Source of the DNA: Boletus sp. NGJ
Taxonomy: Eukaryota; Basidiomycota; Agaricomycetes; Boletales; Boletaceae
Direction: 5' to 3'
DNA length: 64,000 bases
NCBI GenBank assembly: GCA_019096195.1
Contig: JAGTXK010000229.1
Span: forward strand, 620,001 to 684,000
Position 1 is the first letter of the stretch. The number at the start of each line of letters is the position of its first letter. The notes under the pieces were generated by a model. It ran no database searches, was not told the DNA's origin, and was given only the letters and a program-made list of their open reading frames with translations. Both the position numbers and the translations under genes were made by a program. Shown piece after piece: positions 23,749 through 34,874 of this stretch.

Positions 23749-25353
23749 TCATCCACCGTGGCTTGCATACCACCACTCGGTCGTTTTCCCCCACCCTCGC
23801 TGGGATTGTTCGATGATCCGAAGTCGCTCCAACTCGCGCTTATGCTTTGCGAGTCCTTCCGTTCGCATCGCCTCTGCTTCCGCCCTGGCAGACTTGACAA
23901 GCTCCCTCTTGCGTGCGTTTTGTCGCTGCCTCTTGGTCATCGTTTCTGTTGCCGTCGAAGCGTGTGATGTAGAGTTGCTCGTCATCGTCATCTGTGAAGA
24001 TCCTAATTTTATTTATTTTTTATTGGGTGTGCGTGTCGGTGAGAAACGCCGAGGGAAAGGGAGAGAGAGATTTACGGGTATGGTGCCGACTCTTGATGAT
24101 GCCCCACTCCCCTTCGTCTTCTTGGTCGGCATCGTCGTTGAGCACGTTCTCTTCGACGACGTCTCCATAGTCCTCCCATGAGAAGCCCGGGACGGGAGTC
24201 TCATCCGCCGGAGGCTGGACTCGCATGACGCGCGCCAGGGTGGGGAAATCAGGCTGCTCCAACATGCTAACAAACAACGAGGGAAACATCAGCATCCACA
24301 AAAGACACGCAGGGGGGAAATCGACATAATAAATAAAAAAACATGTTGACCGAATAGAAATGCACGCAATTAAAGCGGAAAACGTACTCGTCAACTCCCG
24401 TTTTGCTCGGTCTCGGAACGAGTTTCTCAGCGAGGGTACGCTGCACGAGGTCTGCACGTGCTCCGCGTATGTCGGTAGTGACGCCGTCCATACGCTCCAC
24501 CACAGGTGAATCGCTCGTTGTAGAGGCGACATCGCTACTCGTCACGCCCATCGCATCCGTAGGCCCTCCAACCTGTCCATCTGCCGATCTGGACGTCTTG
24601 AGACGATGACGGTCGACGTGCGTCCACGAACTATCGGTGTCGAGCGACAGGGAGGAACGGATCTCACGAGGTTGAGACGGCGGTGCGAGTCTCGTGCTTG
24701 CACGGGGGTTCCCTTTTCCCATCGCACGGGACGAACCCAGGGCGGAAACGGACACAGACGGAGAGAGCGACACCGAAGCATCGGTGCTATCGCCGGAGCG
24801 CGGTCCATGGGCCGCAGTACGTCCAACGTCGTCCACGCCCACCTCCTTTCCCGTCTCCTCCTCCTCCTCCTCATGCTCGTCCCTATCATCCCCCTTTCCC
24901 CTGCTTCTTCTGCTTCCTCTTGTTTTTCTTCTTTGTGGTCTTGGTCTTTTTACCACCTTTTTGATTGGACGCCGTCGTCACAGCCAAAGAAGCCTCTTGA
25001 GAACCCACATGCGTACCCACATCCGCATCCACCTCTGTACCCACACCCTCGAAATCGCCGGGTACCGTAGCGACCCGCGGGAACGGGAGGGCGATCGCTG
25101 GCCCACCTCCGCCTCTGCCTCCGCCTCCGCCTTCGTCCACGCCCACGCCCGCACCCACACCCACACCTTTGCCTTTCTTCTTCTTCGTACCCTTTTGTAT
25201 CGCCCCAGACGTACTCGCACTCGGTCGTGTGGTATGCGCATGTGCATGTGCATGGGTATGTTGGGTATAAGCATACACGGCACCCAGACCGGCGACGAGC
25301 AAGCCCGCAACCGTCACCGTAGACGGTGTCGACAGAAAGTAGTCGGTCGTCAT
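23749..25353 (-). CDS. Hypothetical membrane-anchored, charged protein
   Basis: The start is ATG 25353. The N-terminus has one hydrophobic segment (TVTVAGLLVAGLGAVYAY, about residues 12-29), likely a signal anchor. It is followed by a His/Ala stretch, a Gly/Lys-rich region and a Lys-rich tract ending near 24.9 kb. The next part, in another frame, is acidic then Ser-rich and ends PSKTGVD at 24388. After an intron (24387-24267, GTACGT..TTAG) comes exon 24266-24076 (MLEQPDFPTLARVMRVQPP, PGFSWEDYGDVVEENV). After a second intron (24075-24003) the last exon 24002-23749 has a strongly basic, Glu/Arg/Lys-rich helix (TKRQRQNARKRELVKSARAE). The join near 24.9-24.97 kb is unclear: the two frames differ, and only a weak GT site would link them. 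I do not know the family; the architecture (anchor, disordered middle, basic coiled coil) suggests a membrane-bound adaptor. Confidence 0.7.
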
Positions 25354-25951
25354 GTAAACACTGGGGGGTACTGCGAGGTGTAGGATGGAGGGGAGCGATT
25401 AGTAAGTGTTGGAAAGTCCACGAGGGTGGTCTTAAAGTCGTCGTTGGCGACTTGTGATGTTGAAACGTCGCCCTTGTTCGTGCTCCGAGTTCCGTGAGAC
25501 CCTCCATGTGGCTTGCTGCGACGCGTAAACATGCACATACAACGCGTTCGCAGAAGCCTCCTTGAAAATGTTTCATAATAAATTGTCATATACTGCATTC
25601 GTGTCACAATGTATATAACAGCCCACTTCGTGACTACCCTCAAGAAAGAAAAAGAATACACGAAGAGAAGAAGAAAAAACAATAAGGAAGGGAAGACATT
25701 AGATAGCCTCGCTCAAATACTTTGGTTAGCGTATAAGTATAGTAATGAGTCAAAAAAAAAAACGTTTGGTAGTTTGGAGGGAGAAATGGGACGGTATCGC
25801 TATAGATAACGCTCTCTGGCCGTGCGTGAGAGGGTTGAGATGTACAGAAAGAACAGGAAAAAAGATCGTCGAGGTAGATCAATGTGGACGTCAGAGCGTA
25901 GAGGATGGGGAGGGGTATAAATCAAGAAAAAGAAAAGTAAGTCGTAACAGG
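25354..25951. other. Intergenic, no gene seen
   Basis: AT-rich sequence between two minus-strand genes. It must include the promoter of the membrane-anchored protein gene and the 3'UTR of the 925-aa gene. I see no coding signal. Confidence 0.5.
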
Positions 25952-28729
25952 TCACATCTCAGAATATGTTGAAAACCGCAGACTGTCCGACATGAGCTCT
26001 GCCGCACCGTTGATATGTAATGTCCCACCCGCCTTGTCGCTCCGCGCCAACAGATTATCCCAAATATCTGCTTTTTCGCGCTCGCTCAATGGCGGCCGGC
26101 GGGTCGTGTCGAGTTCTCGGAACGTGAGTTGCGTGCCTGTGTGTGGGGACGCGTCGTGGTCTTCTCCTCGTGATCGTCCGGGTTCGGGGGACTCGAGTCG
26201 TGCGGTCATATCGCTCTGTGAACTCGGCACTCGGTCCATCTGTCGTATAACCCCAATATCATCATACACCTGTTTGACCATCGAATGTGAAGGCGAACTC
26301 CCAATGCTCGCATCCTCTCCACGCCTCGAATTCCTTGTTGGTCTCGGCGGCGGTGACAACGACACGATCCCATTCTGCATTCGTGAACTTCCGCGGCCCT
26401 GATACGACGCACGCGCACTCCCAGGAACAGATGCAGACGTAGAAGATGGTCTCGAAGAGCAACAAGAAGGTGATTCGCCAGAACACGTCCCACGACGTGG
26501 CGAAGGCAACGGTATACGGTCACCCTCGGTATCCTCGACCGTTCTCAGACCGACGGGAACAGACATCGATCGACGGGGAGATCGCGACACAGGCACAGCT
26601 GACGTGCCTGGCTCACCACTTTCGACTTGGTTGTCAGCTAAACGTAGCTGTTCACGCGGTGTGATGATGTGTCGATCGACCATGATCTCTGGTATGGGGG
26701 GTACAACGACAGCCTCACCATAAGAGGACACCGAGGAGCGCACTGAACGAGTCTTGTGAAAGAAGTGCGTAGAGGCGACGTCGGATGAGTTGGGGGAAGA
26801 AGCGGCGGTCGCTACGTTTGGTCGAGCAACAGCGATGTTTTTCGGGGCCGTGGACGTCCGGGTGTGGTCCTTGTCCAGCAAGGACGATGATAGCTGGTGG
26901 CGTGACAGCGACAGAGACTTGTTGCCGCGCTCGCCTGGGTTCACCTTTTCCAGAAGCTCCTTTGGAATGGCAGGTACGGGCGGAACGGCCTTGTCGGAGT
27001 GAAATCGGTCCCGCAGACCTCCCGTGCTGATCCGTCGCATCAACCGCCACAGTTTTCCACCCTCCCCCTTCTCAGACCCTGACCGTGCATAATCCTCCAT
27101 CGGACTTGCCCATGCGCCGTCCCTCGTATTCGGCATCACATCCATGGATCGCCCCGCCGACCGTGCGCCCGACTTGTCACCTCCCCACACCTCCTGGAGG
27201 CTAGACCGCCCTTTCGAATGGCCTCTTTCACGCGAAGGCGATTCTTCTGACATTACACCTCCCTTGACCTTTCGCCACCGACTCGAGACCTTGCGTGTGA
27301 TGCTGCGACCACCGGGGTCGGATGCAGAGGGCTGGTGCGACGACGTGGCTTGCGGTATAACCCCGGTGCGTTGATCCGCTTCGAACCTGCTCCACCGATC
27401 ATCTGGACCGCCTGCTTGCATGATACATCCCGACCGTGAGCCAAAGATGGTGTAGTAAGGCGTTAGCGAGTGCTCCAAGTGATCGCGATCGTACCTACCA
27501 TCGTGGGACGAGCGCATCCAGTCCTCTGTTGATAATTTTGGAGAGCTAGGCGTGTCGTTGTGATGAAGTTCCTGTTGTTTATAGGCCTCCACAACCGCAC
27601 CGGCTGCAGTCAGTGGGAAAAGCATCCCGCCTTGGCGTGACATGCCTTCTTTGGGTGGTAGACGAAGACGGTCTGCATCGCATTCACGTGAATATGAAGA
27701 ACTGCTCATGCCCCACTCGCGCCCTTTAAAGAGCTTGGCAGAGCCGCTCGGACGGCGTCGCAGCACGTTTCGCGTTCTAGGTTCCCTTCCATGAGCTGGT
27801 AGAAGGGGTACGTTTCGAACCAGGACATCGAGACTCTCTTGGCTCGTTGGGGGACCACTGCCCGTTCTGGCATTGTACATTTTGGCAACTGCCTCGCTCG
27901 CATATCGACGATGTACATCTATTGGTGGATTAGAAGTGTGACCGGGGCTGGGCAGGGCAGGGGCGACGCTGTCTGAGATCTCCAGATCGGGTGGGCGTGA
28001 TTTCCGATGTGTCATGGGCCATTTGCCGGCCGCGGCAAGGTCATGAAACGAACGAGAAGACGCCTCGCTATCTGAAGGCGTGGTCGCGGACGAATTGAAG
28101 GAGAAGCGGGAAGGTGATGTGACGGCGGATTTGAAGAGGAGGTTTTTAATGCTCACGGTCAGTCGTGAGTGGGAGCGCGTGTGGTGGTCGACTGGACTGT
28201 TGTCAATGCTACTGGTGGCGGGGGAGATGGATGGAGAATAGGGTGCGGTCGAAGGACGATGTGAGAAGTGACTGGAAGGGTATCTGCAAGGCATTCGTGA
28301 AGCCGACGCTTGAGGGTCTGATTCGGTCGTAGATCTGGAGCGCGGGGGGACGGGATGAGAATAACCGGAGGAGGCCGATCCGTGTATGGGTGAATGCGCA
28401 GAAGAACCGGGCGTTAAGAAACCAAACTCGGATTGATACTTTGATTCTGCGCTAGGCACGGACTCGGAGGTTGCGGATGAAAGAGATCCCGGGAAAAGGC
28501 TGCTATAGCCAGTGGAGGGGGAAGTCATGGGGGTGGACTGGAGTACTGACGAGGTGGGTAGATCATCATGATGGGAGTTCGTAGTTGCCAATGACTGGGA
28601 AGACATGCTTAGGTCATGGACATAACGGTGGAGGAATCTGCGGGGTCTGTCTTTAGTGAAAGAGCGATCGTCGGTGGAGCGTGATGCACTGCGCTGGCGC
28701 GAACTCGAGCCTGGCAGTGCAGCGAACAT
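25952..28729 (-). CDS. Large disordered hypothetical protein (925 aa)
   Basis: One uninterrupted frame from ATG 28729 (MFAALPGSSS) to TGA at 25952. The codons upstream of 28729 in this frame offer no ATG. The protein is Ser/Pro/Arg-rich and mostly low complexity, with islands that look conserved: LTVSIKNLLFKSA (about residue 200), KLWRLMRRISTGGLRDRF (about residue 580) and a C-terminal block RPPLSEREKADIWDNLLARS followed by HINGAAELMSDSLRFS. I recall proteins of this build from basidiomycetes, without a known function; many SP/RS motifs suggest heavy phosphorylation. There is no membrane segment. The absence of introns over 2.8 kb stands out beside its intron-rich neighbours. Its start lies about 1 kb from, and divergent to, TYR1. 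Confidence 0.85.
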   Translation of the reverse strand: MFAALPGSSSRQRSASRSTDDRSFTKDRPRRFLHRYVHDLSMSSQSLATTNSHHDDLPTSSVLQSTPMTSPSTGYSSLFPGSLSSATSESVPSAESKYQSEFGFLTPGSSAHSPIHGSASSGYSHPVPPRSRSTTESDPQASASRMPCRYPSSHFSHRPSTAPYSPSISPATSSIDNSPVDHHTRSHSRLTVSIKNLLFKSAVTSPSRFSFNSSATTPSDSEASSRSFHDLAAAGKWPMTHRKSRPPDLEISDSVAPALPSPGHTSNPPIDVHRRYASEAVAKMYNARTGSGPPTSQESLDVLVRNVPLLPAHGREPRTRNVLRRRPSGSAKLFKGREWGMSSSSYSRECDADRLRLPPKEGMSRQGGMLFPLTAAGAVVEAYKQQELHHNDTPSSPKLSTEDWMRSSHDGRYDRDHLEHSLTPYYTIFGSRSGCIMQAGGPDDRWSRFEADQRTGVIPQATSSHQPSASDPGGRSITRKVSSRWRKVKGGVMSEESPSRERGHSKGRSSLQEVWGGDKSGARSAGRSMDVMPNTRDGAWASPMEDYARSGSEKGEGGKLWRLMRRISTGGLRDRFHSDKAVPPVPAIPKELLEKVNPGERGNKSLSLSRHQLSSSLLDKDHTRTSTAPKNIAVARPNVATAASSPNSSDVASTHFFHKTRSVRSSVSSYGEAVVVPPIPEIMVDRHIITPREQLRLADNQVESGEPGTSAVPVSRSPRRSMSVPVGLRTVEDTEGDRIPLPSPRRGTCSGESPSCCSSRPSSTSASVPGSARASYQGRGSSRMQNGIVSLSPPPRPTRNSRRGEDASIGSSPSHSMVKQVYDDIGVIRQMDRVPSSQSDMTARLESPEPGRSRGEDHDASPHTGTQLTFRELDTTRRPPLSEREKADIWDNLLARSDKAGGTLHINGAAELMSDSLRFSTYSEM

Positions 28730-29758
28730 TGTAATCTGAGAGAACAATGTGAATGAGGAGACGTAGAGCGCGAGGGGAAGTAAAGACGGACAGTCGGAAG
28801 AGTAATGTTGGCACCCTAAAAATGGTTGACGAACAATGGCCTAGATAGGGAAACGATCAAGATGATCGACCGAGCACGGAGGGAATGCGGGCACATACAT
28901 AATACTCGCAAGAGCAATGATGGACGATCTGTAGATTCGAGGGGGGAAAGGGAAAGCAGATACAAGTTGCTGAATGATTCGGTAGAAACTCGCAGAGGGC
29001 TGAAAACGGGGCAAACAGAGATACAACAGAGTACGTAGTGGGTGCGCCGGAGCCAAAATAGAGTTCCGGAGGAGTCAGAGAGCGGCGTCAGGGTCAGCCG
29101 GATTTGGCGCCTGGATCAATGATGGTTGGAAGACAAGAGGAGAGCGATGCTAGTACGTCGCGAAGAAGGCGTGGAGATAGAGCTGGGGGGTTAGATGTTT
29201 ATAAAAATGAGGGAGGGGATTAGTAAGGAGTGTGGGATTGGCAGGAGATATCAAACTAGTACGCTGGACAAGTATGAATGAACAACCTGCGGGGCAGACA
29301 CAGTCTAGACGAACCTCTGCATACGCCGATTGGAAGGAAAACGTTGGCCAAAGCACGGCTGGAGAGAACCGCATCAGCGCACAGAACACTAAAGACAGAC
29401 AGGGGGAAACAGTAACATTGAAACACTCACGCAAACCGGTCGAGGACAGGAAGGGTGTATGTTTTGTTCCTTTTTTTTGTTTTTTTGAAAGAAAGTCGAT
29501 GGTGTAGAGCCCTTTCAAAGGATGGAGGAAAAAAGTAAAGTAAATGTTTCGGGGTGGAGACCACTTGGTTACGAATTTCCCATTTGGGGTTATCACTCGG
29601 GCCTCTCTTTCGCCCGGCGCCAGCACAGGCTACCACCGCATCATGCTAGGCTAGTTCAATTTGTGCTGCTAGTCCCGCCGCTTTCTGTCCCAATATTTCA
29701 GCTCTCCGGTATCGCTGATTTATCGCTCGTTCCTTTCCCTCTCTTCTCTCTCTTAGCC
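28730..29758. other. Divergent intergenic region (925-aa gene / TYR1)
   Basis: About 1 kb between two divergent starts; it should hold both promoters. A C/T-rich run (about 29690-29757) precedes the TYR1 ATG. No coding region is supported. Confidence 0.5.
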
Positions 29759-31414
29759 ATGACCATTCCCGTCGATGTCAGTCCTGCTCATCCTGTTGAC
29801 CAACACCCGACAATCGGTTTGATCGGCATGGGTGCCATGGGCACCATGTACGCAAAGCTTCTTTCCAACGCTGGCTGGAAAAAGTACGTCCCGTCTTCCC
29901 ATCCCTGCCCCAATTTGACATTTTCCGCCGCCGAAAGAATTAGCGTCTGTGATCTTCCCGAAAAATATGACTCATTGAAACACACGTATAAAGGTCTCAT
30001 CTCTCATCTCACCAGCATATCCTTTCTCACGATTATCGTCTTAGATGTCCCCGGAATCACTGTCCATCGAGATGGTCATGCCGTCTCCCGGATCTCAGAC
30101 CTCATCGTGTACTCCGTGGAGGCTGAGTACATCGCTCGTGTGGTACGAGAATATGGCCCCTGTAAGGATTGCCACCCGAGCCATCGTACTGTCACTCACC
30201 GCGCTCATGGGAATCAATATCACTTTTAGCAACAAAAGTTGGCGCCATCGTTTCTGGACAGACCTCCGTCAAAGCGCCGGAAAAAGTTGCCTTTGAAACC
30301 TATCTTCCGACAGATGTTCACATTGTCTCAATACACTCCCTCCACGGACCCACTGTTTCCCCGGTCGGTCAGCCCCTCGTGCGTATTTGGTTACCGCGCC
30401 ATTCACCCCTTTTTGTTTACCCCCAATTCACACCGCCCTCTAGGTCATTATCAAGCACCGTGCCTCAGATGAAAGCGTCCACCTCGTCGAGAGCATATTC
30501 AGATGCCTCAAATCGCGTTATGTTTACCTCACTTATGAGGATCACGACCTCGTCACCGCCAATGTCCAAGCAGTCACTCACGCTGCTTTCCTCACGTATG
30601 CCATCCTCCCTTTCCTTCGCGACCGGCAAATCAGATCTTAATGTCTCTCACGCTAGAATGGGTACAGCATGGGCTGCCCAGCGCTCATATCCCTGGGAAC
30701 ACGGCCAGTATGTCGGAGGTATTGAAACTGTCAAGGTTAACATCATGCTTCGGATTTACGCCAACAAATGGCATGTCTACGCCGGTCTCGCTATCCTAAA
30801 TCCCCTCTGCCAAGATCCAAATCGACACCTACGCTTCGAGCGCCACCGACTTGTTCAAACTCATGCTCGCGGGAGACTATGCCGGTCTCCGACAGCGCGT
30901 CTACGCCGCCCGTGAGAAAGTCTTTGGGATCAAGGAAACCGAGGAAGGCGGATCAACGCCCATCTTCCTTACCGAGGACGTCCTGGACCAGTTCACCATC
31001 GGAGGGAACGGTAGGTGCTCGCCCACGGGGGCCACCGCACCGCGAACCAACTCCCATCTCGCACTGCTCGCGATGGTGGATTGTTGGTCCCGTCTCTCGA
31101 TCCTACCGTTTGACCACCTTGCGCTCGCGGCGACGCCCGTATTCCGGATGTGGATCGGCGTAGCAGAGTACCTCTTTCGCTCGGTGTCGCATTTGGACGC
31201 GGCAGTCCATGCGGCGTTGTACGATGTGACGCACCGTTCGGACGATCTGGAGTTTGTCGTTGCGGCACGGGGATGGAGTCAGTGTGTTGCGTTTGGCAAC
31301 TTTGAGTTGTACAAGGACAGGTTTACGCAGACGGCTGCGTTCTTTGAGTCAAGGTTCGAGCAGGCGAACAAGCTTGGTGGGGCGATGATCAAGGCAATCG
31401 TCGAGAGCCAGTGA
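29759..31414 (+). CDS. TYR1: Prephenate dehydrogenase, with a 1-nt frame break
   Basis: Six exons (29759-29883, 29938-29993, 30045-30161, 30230-30378, 30444-30595, 30657-31414) match yeast Tyr1 along the whole length. The enzyme oxidises and decarboxylates prephenate to 4-hydroxyphenylpyruvate in tyrosine synthesis. The NAD-binding loop is TIGLIGMGAMGTMYAKLL at the N-terminus. Further matches are SDLIVYSVEAEYIARVVREYGP, VHIVSIHSLHGPTVSPVGQPLV, VQAVTHAAFLTMGTAWA, NKWHVYAGLAILNP and, in the C-terminal helical domain, DDLEFVVAARGWSQCVAFGNF. In the last exon the frame changes by one base after NKWHVYAGLAILNP: a run of four C (30802-30805) occurs where three would continue the frame into SAKIQIDTYASSATDLFKLM. 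So either the assembled sequence has one extra C or this allele is broken. Everything downstream stays open to TGA 31414. Confidence 0.93.
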
Positions 31415-31458
31415 CCACGACCAAGTAGATATCTTGTCAAGAATGGTCACGTGACGTA

Positions 31459-32345
31459 ATGAATCGCCAATCGGCTGGTTCCACTGCGACACTGAGAGAT
31501 TGTCCGAAACTGTGTGTCACTTGGCAGCCATGCCGCAGTCCAAGTCCTCCAGCGTCCCTATCTTCCGCTTCGATAACACACCCGTTTCAAAATGCGACTG
31601 GTCTCCTAGTCGTTATCCCAGACAAGATTGACGTCGAGGAGGAATCCCGCTTTTACGACCAACTCTGTGATGTGCGTATGTGCCGAGTTTTCTTGAGGGA
31701 AGACTGAGGGTGACAAGGACACTGGACCTGCAGGAGCCAGACCGTGCATCATGCGCCTCGGTCCATCTCTCCCAAGGTGCTCCGTCGGTCTTTTCGCATG
31801 ACATATGGCTCGGTGATAACTCGGGTGAGAGCCGTGCGTTTGCGAGGGACGTCCAGATCAGCGGCTGGACCAACGTGGGCGATAAACTAGGTGGCGCATA
31901 CGTTGGTAAGTACGTCTCTTCTGTATAGTCGGGATTGAAATCGAAACCTGGAACAGTGTACGATTGTGTCATACGAACGAAAGAGGTCAGTCCCCCCCCA
32001 CACACACACCAAACCTATCCTCATTCCAACCTGGCCACGCTTTGCAGAGCACGACGATACACGCACATAAACGATACAGCGCCTTTGTGGAACTCTACCA
32101 AGCGCTCCGGCGGAGTCTACCCGTGCGATCCTATTCCATTTTGTGTATCTCTCAGTTTGATTCACCACTCGCAGCCCCACCAACAACATTATGTCCCCGC
32201 GCTTCCCCCCAAATCGCCTCTTTCGCGCTATCGACTTGTATTTCTAGACCATCGACGACGACAGCTGCAGCATTGGCTTTCTGCAGTGTTATTACATCCC
32301 GAGATTGGGGCGTGTCAGGCGGTGAAATGGTGGGTCATGAATTGA
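31459..32345 (+). CDS. Small PX-domain protein (Ypt35-like)
   Basis: Five exons (31459-31671, 31734-31905, 31957-31985, 32048-32122, 32175-32345) give 219 aa, close to the size of yeast Ypt35. The PX domain fills the C-terminal half: FARDVQISGWTNVGDKLG, VYDCVIRTKE, then HKRYSAFVELYQALRRSLP, whose RY(S/E)F-type motif binds the phosphoinositide headgroup, then LPPKSPLSRYRLVFLDHRRR and LQHWLSAVLLHPEIG. PX proteins of this kind are recruited to endosome/vacuole membranes by PI3P; Ypt35 is an adaptor for the lipid-transfer protein Vps13. The N-terminal 70 residues are Ser/Pro-rich and the start at 31459 is the least certain part. It lies only 44 bp downstream of the TYR1 stop on the same strand. 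Confidence 0.85.
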
Positions 32346-34874
32346 TTCGACCAGCGCGTGGGCGCTTTTTTTTATTGCGTTATTATGGTACCAAGGGGAT
32401 AAACGTAGTTTTGGTTTGGTCTGGTGTTCTTATAACGTATGTACAGCATCATGGTGTGTCTAGTAAAGGCATAATACATCTCTGCGGACCTTGCATATGC
32501 TCCGTTGTCCGATCATCCAATCCCCCTCTCGCGGCAATGATCCGACCAGAGTTAGGTAGTGCCATCGCAAGATGAAGCGTCGAGACAGATCGATCGCCGC
32601 ATGTCCGACGCACAGCTGGCACGCGTACTGTTACTACCCAATCTCGTCCTTGGTACTCGATTTTGAACTTGGTGGGCGAGCGCTGTGTCTGACGCAGAGA
32701 AACGAATTTTGAATCTCCGTCCTTTCCAGTCGAGATGCCCACCAGGTGCAATTTCTGCCCTTCGTAGGTAGTCTAAACGTTCGACAGGAGGGCTCGTGAG
32801 GTTATGATGAGTCCATCATACTTGGGCGCTGGTCCGGCACGAAGCGCTGGACTGATCGAACCATTCGACAGCGTAAATGAATCGTTCTCTCTTGCGGCAC
32901 TTTCGGGTCTAGACATACATCGTTGTTATCCCCATTCCATCTCATCTCAATGCAGTATGGATGGGTCGGCGACATTAGTTCCGTCACTAAAGTGGCACAG
33001 AAGAGTGGCGCCAAATTTCACAGCAAAAAAGAACAGATCGACGCACCATCGACACAGTTCTGCGAAGGTAATCTTCGACGACTTCGTCTCCATACCGGTG
33101 GTACCCTCCCGAGTTGGTTCGTGTCGCCGACATCGAGTCTTGACCTATGACTACTGTCGCACTTGAGTCTCAGCTCGAGTCGATACAGTAAACGGTAAAT
33201 ACCGACGAGCACACTATGCTGCCTTCCACGATCATCATGCGCCTCGAACGCTCAATTGAACAACCGCCGATCAAAACTGATGGCCGCCCACGACCCCACA
33301 AGTGAGCGCGGTCCCCTGCTTCATTGCAATACTGTGTCATTGCCAACCATCCATCTACCTTGAGCAGTTGAGAACAAGTCACTTACTCGGCTGTCAGGAA
33401 CCCTGTTGCTCCACCTAACGGAACCTTTTTCACACTGAATCGATCGGTGTCACGATGGGTGTGGGAGCAAAAGCTGGAGGCTGTTCGCTTGTAAGGGTGT
33501 TGCTGTCCGTGTTGCTCCCGGCACGCTGCAGATGACCAACGTCAGCAGCGTTGCCAAGACATACAGCAGTATGGTAATTTGTGTAAGCGTTTTCATATTC
33601 GTTCCGTTGGAATGGTGTGTGAAATCCAGAGTCACGTTGTAGTGGATAGTTTTGCCAATCACTTGTCATTTCGTTTCTAAACGGAACGGGCCTTGGATAC
33701 CCGTGATTGAGAATACGGCGCTTGATCGGCATAAGGTCAAAGTGGACCTTTCGAACTGCACGGGGTCAAACGGGGAGTTGACGGGTCGGAGCTTGTGATC
33801 GTAATAACACCGTGGGGGTTTGGAGTCGCGGCAGGCTACACGGCCAGTCGACCCTACCGATATATGTAGATACCATGAGGTGGAGGAGACGGGAATGCCC
33901 CAGTTAGATTGCAAAGGTCACCATTCATGAGGAGATCCCTTGGCACGGATCGCATGGTCATGGTAGGACGGAGGTAAATGCAAACATGCCTCTTAGAGAT
34001 CTTCGTGCCAGGGATCCCCACTTGAAACCCTTCGCGGGAAGTGAGTTGGCTGACATACTGTGGTAAACGAAGAAGTCCCGCTGGGATTCTGAAACCAATT
34101 TGTTAAAGTCCGTACACAGAGAAAGATACGGGAGAATGAAACTGATTCAGTTGTCCAGCTTGGAGTTTGACCCAAAAGTGGATGGTGACACCGTCGATGT
34201 GGAGAGGGGGCATCTCGATCACATCGTGTAGTTGTCGACGAACGTGAGGGCCATAGGAGTGGTGTTGTGGTTGCGTCCCCCATCCATCCGATTCGGCAGT
34301 AGTTGAACAATAGAGGGCGGCCCGTCCGAGAATTTTCATTTCGGCCATGCATCTGTATGACCGCGACATGAGTCTTGGATGGTTTCAGTGGCGTTAATCA
34401 CGAGAAAGAGAATCGGGTCATAGAGGGAAGCTTGGGAGTTTCAATTCACTATACTCAGTGAAAAGTAACACGTACTGGCGACATTCACAGATCGCGCGAG
34501 GTCCGTATCGATAGGTGAACGCGTGAGTCGAGTGATGGAAACAAGCTTGGACGTTCTAAACAGATCTAGGCTGCACATGGCCATTATCAGCCATGGAAAC
34601 GATCTTTCAAACCTTTACCTATGAGTCGCCAGAAAAGCCCCGGAAACGAGAAGACGCGCTAGATGAAACTCTTCGGACGAACAAATGCAGTGAGGGTTCA
34701 TATCGTCTGTTGAACCCTATCAATACGGTGCGTTGCTAGTGTCGCAGTTGAACGTTTATGAGAAAGACAATATTATAGCTGTGATCATGACGCACTTGTT
34801 CCCGTGGGAATTTATGTACTCAGATACCCTCCACGTAGCAGCTCCATGATAGTCCCTTGACCAAGACACGAATC
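32346..34874. other. Region without a clearly supported gene
   Basis: On the minus strand short frames at 34.37-33.99 kb (containing HIDGVTIHFWVKLQAGQLNQ) and 33.91-33.43 kb (containing a hydrophobic segment TQITILLYVLATLLTLVIC) look somewhat protein-like and could be exons of an unrecognised gene, but I could not join them with convincing splice sites and found no family. Otherwise nothing is seen. The last part should carry the promoter of the gene starting at 34875. Confidence 0.4.

Noticed and set aside
33430-33732. A 100-codon minus-strand frame and its hydrophobic overlapping frame.
   Set aside because: One hydrophobic stretch only, no splice-supported extension and no family; not enough to call a gene.
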